A DNA stretch of 64,000 nt from Natronincola ferrireducens (GTDB lineage Bacteria > Bacillota > Clostridia > Peptostreptococcales > Natronincolaceae): the NCBI RefSeq assembly GCF_900100845.1, contig NZ_FNFP01000001.1:248001-312000 (forward strand), given 5' to 3'. Position 1 is the first letter of the stretch. Each line of letters starts with the position of its first letter. The notes below the pieces were generated by a model. It saw only the letters and a program-made list of their open reading frames with translations, was not told where the DNA came from and searched no databases. The position numbers and the translations under genes are program-made. This document shows, one piece after another, positions 9,159-18,033 of the stretch.

Positions 9159-10568
9159 ATGTTTTCTTCTATCAAACAAAAATTGACTTTAATTTATATC
9201 ATTCTCATTATTTTACCTCTGTTGGCCATCAACTATCTATCTTTACACCACATGAAGGAATCCGTCTTGGGGGAAATTGAGGTCAACACCTTAAAGACAG
9301 CCAATATTCTTTCCAATATAAGTCGCAACAATATTCAAGATCCTTTGGCTTTAAAGAAGGTCACCCAGCAGTATGGGGAAACTGTGGAGGGAAGAGTTTT
9401 GATCCTTGACAAAGCAGGGAGGGTAATGGTGGACACCTCCCATCTTTTAGAAGGGCGAACTATAAACAATCCAGAGGTTCGTAGCGCCCTTGCTATGGAG
9501 GAGGGGGTTGGGTATTATCAAAGGGATAAATATATATTGCAGGTGACGGTCCCTATCCTACAGATGGTTCAAGGAGATAGAAATCTTTTAGGGGCAGTAC
9601 TGGTATCCGTCAGTGTTGATGACGCCTTTGAAGCCATCCAAGATTTTAGGCAACGTTTAACGATGGTGTCCATTGGAGCTGCAGCCATAGGGGTGATAGT
9701 AGCTATATTAGCCAGCAGAAGGATGGCAAAACCCATTGTCATACTATCTAATACAGCTAAGCGGATAGGTGAAGGACATCTAGGGGAAATGGTAAACATA
9801 AAGTCCAGAGATGAGATAGGAAGACTTGCTGAAGATTTTAATTATATGAGCAAAGAGCTCTATAGGATTGACCATGGTAGAACTCAATTTATTGGTGATG
9901 TTTCCCATGAGTTAAAGACGCCTTTAGCCTCCATGAAGGCATTGATTGATTCCCTACTCTATGGAGAAGATGATCTTGAGGTATACAAGGAGTACTTAAG
10001 GGACATGGATGGAGAAATTGATCGACTATCGGACTTAGTAAAATCCCTTCTGACCTTGACAAGAATGGAGGAACAGGGGATTAAAATGAGGATATATTCC
10101 TTAAAGGAAATCATAGAAAATGCGGTAAAAATCCTCCAACCCTTGGCAGAAAAAGGAGGGGTAGAGGTAAGCATTGCATTAGAAGGATCTCCAGAGGTTG
10201 TTTGTGATGGGGAACGGATGAAGGAGGTATTTATTAACTTAATTGACAATGCCCTAAAGTATAGGGATATGGAGAAAGAAAAATATAGGGTCAGCATTAT
10301 TGGAAAAAGACAAAAAGACGACTACAAAGTTATGCTTGTGGATAATGGTATTGGTATTAAGGAGGAAGAACTAGAATCTATCTTTGAAAAATTTTATCGA
10401 ACAGATACCTCCCGTTCTAGAGATACTGGTGGAGCTGGTATTGGTCTCTCCATCGTTAGTCGGGTGATACAGCTCCATGGATGGAAAATTTCTGTCGCCA
10501 GTAGAATAAAAGAAGGGACAACCGTTACTATCTTGATTCCTAAAAATTTTTTAAAGATTTCTTCATGA
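9159..10568 (+). CDS. Sensor histidine kinase, PhoR/ResE-like architecture
   Basis: This 469-residue membrane kinase pairs with the response regulator just upstream. It has TM1 (LTLIYIILIILPLLAINYLS), an extracytoplasmic sensor of about 130 residues, TM2 near residues 165-187, HAMP, a HisKA domain with phospho-acceptor His (DVSHELKTPLASMKAL) and a HATPase domain (N-box NLIDNALKY, G1 VDNGIGI, G2 TGGAGIGLSIV). ATG 9159 lies about 9 bases after AGAAGGGA; the in-frame TTG at 9150 overlaps the upstream stop and is too close to that site. Confidence 0.92.
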   Translation: MFSSIKQKLTLIYIILIILPLLAINYLSLHHMKESVLGEIEVNTLKTANILSNISRNNIQDPLALKKVTQQYGETVEGRVLILDKAGRVMVDTSHLLEGRTINNPEVRSALAMEEGVGYYQRDKYILQVTVPILQMVQGDRNLLGAVLVSVSVDDAFEAIQDFRQRLTMVSIGAAAIGVIVAILASRRMAKPIVILSNTAKRIGEGHLGEMVNIKSRDEIGRLAEDFNYMSKELYRIDHGRTQFIGDVSHELKTPLASMKALIDSLLYGEDDLEVYKEYLRDMDGEIDRLSDLVKSLLTLTRMEEQGIKMRIYSLKEIIENAVKILQPLAEKGGVEVSIALEGSPEVVCDGERMKEVFINLIDNALKYRDMEKEKYRVSIIGKRQKDDYKVMLVDNGIGIKEEELESIFEKFYRTDTSRSRDTGGAGIGLSIVSRVIQLHGWKISVASRIKEGTTVTILIPKNFLKISS

Positions 10569-10653
10569 TTTCTTTACATTTGTTAATGAGGTCTTCACAA
10601 TCTAGGGGTATAATAGGAATAAGCAAACAACAAAAACAAAACTGAAGGGACAG

Positions 10654-11226
10654 ATGAAGATGAAAAAATTAGGTTTAATACTATTAATTATTGCTATGAT
10701 GGTGACATTTATAGGCTGTGATAGGAGACAAGTTGAGAATGAAACCCCTCCGGTGGAGACGGAAAATGTCGATAACGATAACGATGTGGTGGACCCTACA
10801 CCCCAGGAGGAAAATGTAGAAGTGACCCTATACTATGTCAATCAAGAATATGTTATGACAGGGGATGAAAGTTTAGAATCCATTGTACCAGTTATAAAAG
10901 AAGTAACTGTAGGGGAAAAGTCCCTAGAAGCTATTATTTTAGCGGAGCTACAAAAACAACCAGAGGATGAAAATTTGACTACAACCTTAGAAAATATCAA
11001 GGTTTTAAGTGTTGATATAGCGGAGGAAATAGCCTATGTAAATCTGGCAGGAGACAAATTAAGTGGTGGTAGTCTTCAAGAAGCTTTATTACTGAATCAA
11101 ATCCTATACTCCTTGACGGAGATAGAAGGGGTGGAGGCAGTACAAATTTTAGTGGATGGCAGTAAAAGAGAGACGTTGATGGGTCATATAACCATCGAAG
11201 AACCTTTAACAAGAAACGATAATTAA
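10654..11226 (+). CDS. GerMN-domain lipoprotein
   Basis: The 190-residue protein has a lipoprotein signal with lipobox FIGC near residue 22, then an acidic Thr/Pro/Asn linker, and a GerMN domain from about residue 60 (VTLYYVNQEYVMTG, LEAIILAELQ, VLSVDIAEEIAYVNLAG). GerMN domains occur in the germination protein GerM and in sporulation/cell-envelope lipoproteins, so an envelope role is likely. The first of two close methionines has AAGGGA about 6 bases upstream. It follows a two-component pair on the same strand and ends at a terminator. Confidence 0.82.
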   Translation: MKMKKLGLILLIIAMMVTFIGCDRRQVENETPPVETENVDNDNDVVDPTPQEENVEVTLYYVNQEYVMTGDESLESIVPVIKEVTVGEKSLEAIILAELQKQPEDENLTTTLENIKVLSVDIAEEIAYVNLAGDKLSGGSLQEALLLNQILYSLTEIEGVEAVQILVDGSKRETLMGHITIEEPLTRNDN

Positions 11227-11233
11227 AATAAAT

Positions 11234-11257
11234 AAGGGGAGAAATTTTTCTCCCCTT
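11234..11257. terminator. Bidirectional terminator between convergent genes
   Basis: Stem AAGGGGAGAAA/TTTCTCCCCTT (11234-11244 and 11247-11257) with a 2-base loop. It lies between the GerMN gene and the minus-strand Spo0E-like gene and serves both. Confidence 0.75.
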
Positions 11258-11423
11258 AACTTGATTCATCCTCCAGCATCAGTCGATGGTACTGTACGAT
11301 CAATTCATCTATTTCTATATTTAACGCAAAAATTTTATCGTAATCTTCGTTTTCTTCTAAATAACGTCTTAATTTATTTTTTTGGTTAGCGATCTCTATA
11401 CTTAACTCTTCTAATTTCCCCAT
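11256..11423 (-). CDS. Spo0E-family aspartyl-phosphate phosphatase-like protein
   Basis: A 55-residue minus-strand ORF, starting MGKLEELSIEIANQKNKLRR, is preceded by an AAAGGGG site 8 bases from the ATG. It has two predicted helices, and the second holds NIEIDELIVQYHRLM. This matches the short Spo0E-like family, whose signature is SQELDxLI; here it reads NIEIDELI, with the Asp kept. Members dephosphorylate Spo0A~P and so delay sporulation. Whether this variant signature is active cannot be judged from sequence. Confidence 0.8.
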   Translation of the reverse strand: MGKLEELSIEIANQKNKLRRYLEENEDYDKIFALNIEIDELIVQYHRLMLEDESS

Positions 11424-11692
11424 AATTCAATCCCCTTTCTAAACAACTAGATAACTAGAAGATGCTATTTTTATTTTTACATAAATCATATAAAATATTA
11501 TAATGCAAAAGGTTAAAAAACCTATATTGCAAAATATACTTGTACAAATTATACCACAACTTCCAATGGCCAAACATTAAATTTACGTTACAAAGGGGTA
11601 ATGGATAAACATAATACCAAAGGCTTACTGGGATATAGGGACTTAGTTCTATCGCCATTGTTTTCACTATATAATAAATAGAGGTGAAGGGA

Positions 11693-12160
11693 ATGGAAAG
11701 AATGCTGGAACTAATTACCCATGAATTGATGGTGCTGTTAATTGCTGCAATGCCCCTAATTGAAGTAAGGGGTGCTATACCTATAGGGGTTTCCCTTGGC
11801 ATGCATCCTGCCCATGCAACAGTTTTAGGGATTGTAGGAAGCTTAATCCCTGTTCCTCTTTTGCTTCTATTTATAAAGCCTTTTATTTTCTATTTCAGAA
11901 ATATGAGGATTTTTAGCAAAGTCATTGATAGAGCTGTAAAAAAGATATTGAAAAAAAGTAAAAATATTGAAAAATACAGTGTGGTAGGATTAGTTTTATT
12001 TGTGGCTGTTCCTTTGCCTACAACAGGAATATGGAGTGGGTGTCTAGCAGCTATCCTATTTAATATCCCCTTTAAACAAGCTTTTCCAGCAATTGCTCTA
12101 GGTGCTGTAATTGCTGGAAGTATTATGTTTGTTTTAAGCTATGTAATTGTTACAATTTAG
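11693..12160 (+). CDS. COG2426-type small integral membrane protein
   Basis: The roughly 155-residue protein has about four hydrophobic segments and the family pattern MPLIEVRGAIPIGVSLGMHP near the N-terminus and VAVPLPTTGIWSGCLAAILF in the second half. This is the PF06695 family, annotated loosely as 'small multidrug export protein'; true function is unestablished. ATG 11693 lies after GAGGTGAAGGG; GTG 11684 overlaps that site. It is alone between the Spo0E-like gene and the metK leader. Confidence 0.8.
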   Translation: MERMLELITHELMVLLIAAMPLIEVRGAIPIGVSLGMHPAHATVLGIVGSLIPVPLLLLFIKPFIFYFRNMRIFSKVIDRAVKKILKKSKNIEKYSVVGLVLFVAVPLPTTGIWSGCLAAILFNIPFKQAFPAIALGAVIAGSIMFVLSYVIVTI

Positions 12161-12217
12161 TTTAAAAGGAACCCTAATTTATTCATGAAGAAAAATTTTC
12201 CTACTTTAAAATATTCA

Positions 12218-12246
12218 TTGACAGAGAAGAGACAGGGTGATATGAT
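12218..12246 (+). promoter_or_regulatory. Sigma-A promoter of the metK riboswitch leader
   Basis: -35 TTGACA (12218-12223), exactly 17 bases, -10 TATGAT (12241-12246). Transcription should start about 30 bases before the SAM-I aptamer. Confidence 0.85.
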
Positions 12247-12281
12247 ATTGCATGATAAAAACTTAATAAAAATCTTGATAC

Positions 12282-12376
12282 CTTATCAAGAGTGGTGGAG
12301 GGAAGGGCCCGATGAAATCCGGCAACCATAAGTAGTATGGTGCTAAATCCCACAGAATATAATTCTGGAAGATGAG
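12282..12376 (+). promoter_or_regulatory. SAM-I (S-box) riboswitch
   Basis: The aptamer has its full set of conserved parts. P1 is CTTATC (12282-12287) paired with GATGAG (12371-12376). The core reads AAGAGTGGTGGAGGGA, GGCCCGATGAAATCCGGC and GGTGCTAAATCC. It is followed by a terminator at 12399-12426 and controls metK, the enzyme that makes SAM, by feedback termination. Confidence 0.96.
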
Positions 12377-12398
12377 GAAACGAAATTGGTGTATTATG

Positions 12399-12426
12399 CC
12401 TCTTCTTTTTGAGAAGAGGTTTTTTA
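12399..12426 (+). terminator. Intrinsic terminator of the SAM-I riboswitch
   Basis: Stem CCTCTTCT/AGAAGAGG (12399-12406 and 12412-12419) with a T run from 12420. It is the expression platform. About 260 further leader bases separate it from the metK start. Confidence 0.92.
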
Positions 12427-12689
12427 TTATGGATAATTTTCGCTAAAAAAATAAAACTAATAGAAATCCTTTAAAATGTTTATAAGGAAATGATGACCTT
12501 CTCCTATTCATTCTACCCTTATCATTTCCTATATATATATAAATTTTACTTACAACAAAATCTTCCTACAGAAGCTTCAAGGTTGAGTTTGTTGAACCCA
12601 ATAACGGAAATTATAACTTATTTACATTGTATATAGCTTATAATTTCCTATTGATTATAAAAATAAGGAAATAAGGAGGAAACAGTATT

Positions 12690-13883
12690 ATGGCAAGAAG
12701 ATTATTTACTTCAGAATCTGTAACAGAAGGACATCCAGATAAAATTTGTGATCAAATATCTGATGCTATTTTAGATGCCATTTTTGAAAAAGATCCAAAT
12801 GCAAGGGTAGCTTGTGAAACCTCTGTAACAACTGGTCTTGTCTTGGTAGCAGGGGAAATTACAACCAATTGCTATGTAGATATTCCAAAGGTTGTTAGAA
12901 AAACAGTGGAGGAAATTGGTTACACAAGAGCAAAATATGGATTTGACTGCGATACCTGTGCTGTATTAACAGCCATTGATGAGCAATCTTCCGACATTGC
13001 TATGGGGGTAAATGAAGCCCTTGAAAGCAAAAAAGGTGAAATGCAGGATGAATTAGAAGCTATTGGGGCTGGAGACCAAGGTATTATGTTTGGTTTTGCC
13101 TGCAATGAAACCCCTGAGCTAATGCCTCTACCGATTGCCCTATCCCATAAGCTGGCCAGAAGATTAGCAGAGGTAAGAAAAAATGGTACATTATCCTATC
13201 TTCGCCCCGATGGAAAAACCCAGGTGACCGTTGAGTACGATGGAGACAAGCCTGTGAGAATAGACGCTATTGTTATTTCTACACAACATAGCCCAAAGGT
13301 AGATAGAGATACAATTGAAAATGATTTAATTGAGTATGTCATTCAAAAGATTGTACCAACAGAGCTATTGGATGAAAATACTAAGTACTACATTAACCCA
13401 ACCGGTAGATTTGTTATTGGTGGACCCCAAGGGGATGCTGGATTAACAGGAAGAAAAATCATTGTAGATACCTATGGGGGTTATGCTCGCCATGGTGGTG
13501 GAGCCTTCTCTGGAAAAGATCCAACGAAGGTAGACCGTTCTGCTGCCTACGCTGCTAGATATGTAGCCAAGAATATTGTAGCTGCAGGTTTGGCTGATAA
13601 ATGTGAGCTGGAGTTGGCCTATGCCATTGGTGTGGCTCAACCAGTATCCATTATGGTGGAAACCTTTGGTACAAGTAAGGTAGAGGAGGACAAGCTGGTA
13701 CAGCTGATAAGAAAGCATTTTGACTTAAGACCAGCAGCCATCATTAGAGATTTAGATCTAAGACGTCCTATCTATAGACAAATAGCGGCCTATGGTCATT
13801 TTGGAAGAACAGACGTAGATGTTCCTTGGGAACGAACCGATAAGGCTGAAGCATTAAAAAATGATGAAATTATAAGAGGATAG
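12690..13883 (+). CDS. metK: S-adenosylmethionine synthetase
   Basis: MetK makes SAM from methionine and ATP in the cytoplasm. The 397-residue protein is full length. Signatures: N-terminal [20 protein letters not shown] with the ATP-site His, [20 protein letters not shown] (the flexible-loop region), and the P-loop-like [19 protein letters not shown]. The start has AAGGAGG 10 bases upstream. It is controlled by the SAM-I riboswitch and closed by a strong terminator, so it is a single-gene unit. Confidence 0.98.
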   Translation: MARRLFTSESVTEGHPDKICDQISDAILDAIFEKDPNARVACETSVTTGLVLVAGEITTNCYVDIPKVVRKTVEEIGYTRAKYGFDCDTCAVLTAIDEQSSDIAMGVNEALESKKGEMQDELEAIGAGDQGIMFGFACNETPELMPLPIALSHKLARRLAEVRKNGTLSYLRPDGKTQVTVEYDGDKPVRIDAIVISTQHSPKVDRDTIENDLIEYVIQKIVPTELLDENTKYYINPTGRFVIGGPQGDAGLTGRKIIVDTYGGYARHGGGAFSGKDPTKVDRSAAYAARYVAKNIVAAGLADKCELELAYAIGVAQPVSIMVETFGTSKVEEDKLVQLIRKHFDLRPAAIIRDLDLRRPIYRQIAAYGHFGRTDVDVPWERTDKAEALKNDEIIRG

Positions 13884-13886
13884 TAG

Positions 13887-13926
13887 AAAAAAGAACTGAC
13901 CCCCCAAATAGGTCAGTTCTTTTTTT
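13887..13926 (+). terminator. Terminator after metK
   Basis: Stem with core AAGAACTGACC/GGTCAGTTCTT (left arm to 13902, right arm from 13911), closing with seven or more T. Confidence 0.92.
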
Positions 13927-14156
13927 ATAGCCAATAGAAACTTAGAAATTTTATAATTTTAGGAACTAGCTTTATTCCCTCCCCTAACCATATAGGCTAA
14001 AGGATATGGGTTAAAAATCCACCTTCATTTCAAGGGAATTTACCCTTTTCCTCCCCCTACAATCCCATGATTCTTAAATTCCCCTTTACTATAGAAGTCT
14101 ATACAATAAAGTCACCGGTAATAAAGGAAGATGCATCTTTTAAAGGATGTTAAAAA

Positions 14157-14729
14157 ATGAATCGTTTATTTGAAGAATTGGTGAAAAAGGCCCTAAAGGG
14201 GGAGAAGGAGGCGATAGAACAGCTATTGCTACAGCTAAGGCCCTTAATCATTGCCTATAGCAAAAGATATGGAGGAAGGGAGGGTATGGATGAAGATGCC
14301 TACCAAGAGGGTCTTCTGGAAATTTTAGAAGGACTGCAGGATTTTGATTCTGCTAAAAATGTACCCTTTTTAGCCTATATTACCATAAGGGTACGATACT
14401 ACTATTTAAATAAGAGGAGAAAAGTCAAAAGCCACTTTTCCCTAGAGGCAGATATAGGAGATAGTGAAGGAATTTCATTAATAGATTTACTAGAGGATAC
14501 AACTGCTAAGGTGGAGGAGACTTATATGGAGATGGAGGAAAGCCAAAGGTTAAAGGAGGCTATCCATCGACTAACCTCTTGTCAAAGGGATATTATTTTA
14601 CAATATTATTTCCACAGAAAAACCCTCAAGGAAATTGCTGCTATAAAGGGTATTCACCCTATTTCAGTAGCTAAGACAAAGGCCACTGGTCTAAAAAAAT
14701 TGAAAAAATTATTGAAAGAATGGTACTAA
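14157..14729 (+). CDS. Sigma-70-family (ECF-like) RNA polymerase sigma factor
   Basis: The 190-residue protein has a region-2 helix set (LLLQLRPLIIAYSKRY, DEDAYQEGLLEILEGLQDFD, FLAYITIRVRYYYLNKRR) and a region-4 HTH (RLTSCQRDIILQYYFHRKTL, KEIAAIKGIHPISVAKTKAT). No anti-sigma gene is adjacent. It heads a cassette of DUF1659, DUF2922 and YvrJ genes. In B. subtilis yvrJ neighbours the SigO/RsoA sigma system, so these small proteins may be its regulon or partners; that link is inference. TcdR/BotR-like sigma factors are an alternative relationship. Confidence 0.85.
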   Translation: MNRLFEELVKKALKGEKEAIEQLLLQLRPLIIAYSKRYGGREGMDEDAYQEGLLEILEGLQDFDSAKNVPFLAYITIRVRYYYLNKRRKVKSHFSLEADIGDSEGISLIDLLEDTTAKVEETYMEMEESQRLKEAIHRLTSCQRDIILQYYFHRKTLKEIAAIKGIHPISVAKTKATGLKKLKKLLKEWY

Positions 14730-14806
14730 CCTTTTCCTTCCCAAAACATTTAATGGATGTAGGCTGCAGCTACAAAACTTAATGATAAAAGAAGGGGGGT
14801 GACGAA

Positions 14807-15031
14807 ATGCCAGTAAAAGCAATGGGAGCAACCTCAAGAATAAGATTACAGTTCATTGATAGTGTAGATCAAGAGGGTAAAGAAAAGCTTACCTCCAGAA
14901 GCTACAGCAATGTAAATCCAGATGCTGTTGACACCCAGGTGTACAACGTATCAACGGAATTAGCTCTTCTACAGGAAAAGCCAGTCAAGGCCATAATGAG
15001 AATTGATGAGAAGGAGCTAATCGAGGAGTAA
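14807..15031 (+). CDS. DUF1659-family small protein
   Basis: The 74-residue protein (SRIRLQFIDSVDQEGKEKLT, then NVNPDAVDTQVYNVSTELA) matches the DUF1659 pattern: an N-terminal beta hairpin, the RSYSNVNPDA turn and a helix. Its function is unknown. A strong site (GGGGGGTGA) lies 8-10 bases before the ATG. It lies between the sigma factor and the DUF2922 gene, with close spacing, as found in many clostridia. Confidence 0.82.
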   Translation: MPVKAMGATSRIRLQFIDSVDQEGKEKLTSRSYSNVNPDAVDTQVYNVSTELALLQEKPVKAIMRIDEKELIEE

Positions 15032-15067
15032 AGGAAGAAAAAATTTTTATAAAGGAGGTGAAGCTTC

Positions 15068-15286
15068 GTGAAAAAGGTATTGGAAATGACCTTTAAGAAG
15101 GAAGATGACAAACTGACTAAGGTGATGATTGTCAACGCCCGAGGAGATTTAACACCAGCTGAGGTGAAGGCAGCTATGCTGAACATCATCAATGAAAGTG
15201 TTTTTAGCATAGGAGGGGCAGGGTTATCAGACATCCACAGTGCAAAGGTGATTACAACCCAAGAGGAAGAATTCGATTTAGCATAA
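15068..15286 (+). CDS. DUF2922-family small protein
   Basis: The 72-residue protein (KVLEMTFKKEDDKLTKVMIV, PAEVKAAMLNIINESVFSIG) fits DUF2922, a partner family of DUF1659; function unknown. The GTG start at 15068 is set by a near-perfect AAGGAGGTG 8 bases upstream. It follows the DUF1659 gene by 36 bases and ends at a hairpin. Confidence 0.82.
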   Translation: MKKVLEMTFKKEDDKLTKVMIVNARGDLTPAEVKAAMLNIINESVFSIGGAGLSDIHSAKVITTQEEEFDLA

Positions 15287-15289
15287 ACT

Positions 15290-15311
15290 AAGGGGAGAGA
15301 AGTCTCCCCTT
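15290..15311 (+). terminator. Hairpin between the DUF2922 and yvrJ genes
   Basis: Stem AAGGGGAGA/TCTCCCCTT with a GAAG loop and no T run. It may reduce, rather than stop, readthrough into yvrJ. Confidence 0.5.
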
Positions 15312-15336
15312 AATTCATAATAAGGTGGTGAAGAAG

Positions 15337-15486
15337 GTGAATGAAGTGTTGAATCAGGTTGCTAACCTAGGCTTCCCCATTGTAGTATCCATCTATCTAT
15401 TAATACGGATTGAAGGAAAATTAGAGGGCCTTACCCTTAGCATCCATGAACTGGCAAAATCCATTCAAGTTCTATCGGCAAAATAA
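15337..15486 (+). CDS. YvrJ-family small membrane protein
   Basis: A 49-residue ORF contains the family core LGFPIVVSIYLLIRIEGKLE, one membrane helix followed by an amphipathic tail (LSIHELAKSI). YvrJ neighbours the SigO/RsoA sigma system in B. subtilis; its function is unknown. The GTG at 15337 has AAGGTGG about 8 bases upstream. An in-frame GTG at 15328 would add three residues but overlaps the site. The gene is short and easily missed. Confidence 0.75.
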   Translation: MNEVLNQVANLGFPIVVSIYLLIRIEGKLEGLTLSIHELAKSIQVLSAK

Positions 15487-15494
15487 AATAAAAC

Positions 15495-15538
15495 ATCATG
15501 ACAAAACCTCCTGAAAATCCAGGAGGTTTTGTCATGAT
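15495..15538 (+). terminator. Long hairpin after the sigma/YvrJ cassette
   Basis: A 19-bp perfect stem (15495-15513 and 15520-15538; core ACAAAACCTCCTG/CAGGAGGTTTTGT) with a 6-base loop. There is no downstream T run, but it is very stable. Confidence 0.65.
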
Positions 15539-15753
15539 ATAAAGAAAAAGGAGGAATTATAAGGAGTATAAATATCCAAACCCCCATTTCCCAACATTTT
15601 TGTCAGAATTGTATATTTATTAATGGCAGGGTTTTTTCCTTATGCTATAATAAAAGTAATGGATTTTTGTGTAAAACTATTTAACATATATGAAGCAGAT
15701 AGAGGAACTATGACATAAAAAACCTAACCTTAATGGAGTAGGAGGATAAAGAA

Positions 15754-17988
15754 GTGCTGGAAATTCAGGGTAGGCTTATAGAAATAATTTTTCAGAACCA
15801 AGCCAATGGCTATACGGTTGCTGTTTTAGAAACACCAGAGGAGGAAGTGACCCTAGTAGGATATCTTCCGGCCCTGAAGGAGGGAGATCATCTGCTGGTG
15901 AAGGGTGACTGGAGGGTACATCCCGTTTATGGACAGCAGTTGGAGGTGGGGGAATATCGTCCAATCATGCCCTCTACAGAGGAGGGCATGATCAATTACC
16001 TTTCCTCTGGAATTATTACGGGAATTCGTAAAAAGATGGCGAAAAAAATTGTAGAATTTTTCGGGAAGGAAGCATTGGAAATTATAGAATTTCAACCCCA
16101 TAGATTGACGGAGGTTCCAGGGATTGGCGAAGCTAAAGCCAGTGTCATTGCTGAGGCCTTTCAGGATCAAAGGGAGCTAAGGGAAATAATTCTCTTTCTT
16201 TCCCAATATGGTATATCCCCCAGCTATGCAGTGAAAATCTATAAAAGCTATGGGGAAACCACCATTGCCACCATCCAAGAAAACCCTTATCGATTGGCAG
16301 AGGATATCGTGGGGATAGGTTTTATTACCGCTGACCGTATTGCAAAATCTATGGGGATTGCTCCTAATTCTAGATATCGGATCTATGCAGGTACAAGATA
16401 TATACTAAATACCTTTCATATAGAGGGACACACCTATGCACCAAAGGATATATTATTGGAAAGAACTGCCGAACTACTGAAGGTAGATATAGGTATGGTG
16501 GAGGAGGCAGTGCAAAACCTAGCCTTAGACCAAAAAATACAGCTGGAGAATCGTGGAGGGGAAATGATTATCTACTCCCTCCCCTATTATTATGCAGAAA
16601 CCAATGTATGCAACAAGCTAATTGAACTAACTAGAGTAAAGCTAGATCCTTTAGATATTCATATCGAAGAAGCGTTGCAGCAGATACAGGAGGAGGAGGG
16701 GATTTGGCTGGCCAACAACCAAAAAGAAGCCATCAAACAGGCTCTGGAAAATGGCATACTGGTCATTACTGGAGGACCAGGAACAGGAAAAACCACCACC
16801 ATCAATACCCTCATTAAAATTTTAGAAAAGCTGGAAATGAAAATTACCCTAGGGGCCCCCACAGGAAGGGCCTCTAAAAGGATGACGGAGGCCACCGGCA
16901 AAGAGGCAAAAACCATCCACCGACTGCTGGAGTTGGGATTTGCTGAGGATGAAGATGTCATGATGTTTCAAAGGAATGAAGACAACCCTCTGGACAGCAA
17001 TGTCATCATTATTGATGAGGTTTCCATGGTGGACATCCTTCTCATGAACAGTCTGATGAAGGCAGTTGCCTTAGGAACGCGATTGATTTTAGTAGGGGAT
17101 GTGGATCAGCTACCTTCGGTGGGGGCAGGGAATGTATTAAAGGATATTATCGACAGTAGGATTGTAAAGGTAGTAAGGCTAAATGAAATCTTTCGCCAGG
17201 CGGAGGAAAGTATGATTATCGTCAATGCCCATAAAATCAATCAAGGTAAATATCCTATCCTCAATGCAAAGGACAAGGACTTCTATTTTATTACAAAGCA
17301 TCAAAAAGAAAACATTGCAAAAACCGTTATACAGCTGGTGAAGGAACGATTACCAAATCATTATCAGTATGATCCTATAAAGGACATACAGGTGTTGACC
17401 CCTATGAAAAAAGGGGAAACCGGCACAATCAACTTAAATAAAGAGCTACAACAGGCCCTAAATCCTTCAGCCCCTTGGAAGAAGGAAAAGGAAATGAAGG
17501 AAAAACTCCTCCGTTCAGGGGATAAGGTGATGCAGATAAAAAACAATTATACCTTAAAATGGGAGAGCCTCGATCCCGATGCAGAGGAGGAAAAGGGAGA
17601 AGGGGTATTCAATGGAGACATTGGTTATATCCAAGCTGTGGATCAAGAGGATCAAGAACTTACTGTTCTCTTTGATGACTATCGCCTAGTGACCTATAGC
17701 TTTGCCCAGCTGGAGGAGCTGGAGCTGGCCTACTGTGTCACTATCCATAAAAGTCAAGGCTCGGAGTTTCCAGTGGTGGTAATGCCTATTACCTGGGGAC
17801 CCCCTATGCTCTTGACAAGAAATCTTCTCTACACCGCCATAACCCGTGCCAAAAATCTGGTGGTGCTGGTGGGGTCAGAAAACTATTTAAAAATGATGGT
17901 GAACAACAACAAAATTATTGAAAGATACTCGGGTTTAGGCTATCGACTAAATAAATTTTATGAGTTTCATCTTCAGTCTAGGGAATGA
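15754..17988 (+). CDS. recD2: RecD2-type ATP-dependent 5'-3' DNA helicase
   Basis: The 744-residue protein matches RecD2 (YrrC-like), a stand-alone superfamily 1B helicase used in DNA repair where RecBC is absent. It has the N-terminal OB-like region, tandem helix-hairpin-helix motifs (VPGIGEAKASVIAEAF), Walker A (ITGGPGTGKTTTINTL), Walker B (VIIIDEVSMVDILL), motif III (LVGDVDQLPSVGAG), and C-terminal motifs (TIHKSQGSEFPVVVMP, LYTAITRAKNLVVLVG). GTG 15754 is chosen by GGAGGA 7 bases upstream. Confidence 0.95.
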   Translation: MLEIQGRLIEIIFQNQANGYTVAVLETPEEEVTLVGYLPALKEGDHLLVKGDWRVHPVYGQQLEVGEYRPIMPSTEEGMINYLSSGIITGIRKKMAKKIVEFFGKEALEIIEFQPHRLTEVPGIGEAKASVIAEAFQDQRELREIILFLSQYGISPSYAVKIYKSYGETTIATIQENPYRLAEDIVGIGFITADRIAKSMGIAPNSRYRIYAGTRYILNTFHIEGHTYAPKDILLERTAELLKVDIGMVEEAVQNLALDQKIQLENRGGEMIIYSLPYYYAETNVCNKLIELTRVKLDPLDIHIEEALQQIQEEEGIWLANNQKEAIKQALENGILVITGGPGTGKTTTINTLIKILEKLEMKITLGAPTGRASKRMTEATGKEAKTIHRLLELGFAEDEDVMMFQRNEDNPLDSNVIIIDEVSMVDILLMNSLMKAVALGTRLILVGDVDQLPSVGAGNVLKDIIDSRIVKVVRLNEIFRQAEESMIIVNAHKINQGKYPILNAKDKDFYFITKHQKENIAKTVIQLVKERLPNHYQYDPIKDIQVLTPMKKGETGTINLNKELQQALNPSAPWKKEKEMKEKLLRSGDKVMQIKNNYTLKWESLDPDAEEEKGEGVFNGDIGYIQAVDQEDQELTVLFDDYRLVTYSFAQLEELELAYCVTIHKSQGSEFPVVVMPITWGPPMLLTRNLLYTAITRAKNLVVLVGSENYLKMMVNNNKIIERYSGLGYRLNKFYEFHLQSRE

Positions 17989-18033
17989 TGAGGGTTTAAA
18001 ATAATTAGATAAATACAATCAGGAGTGATACCT

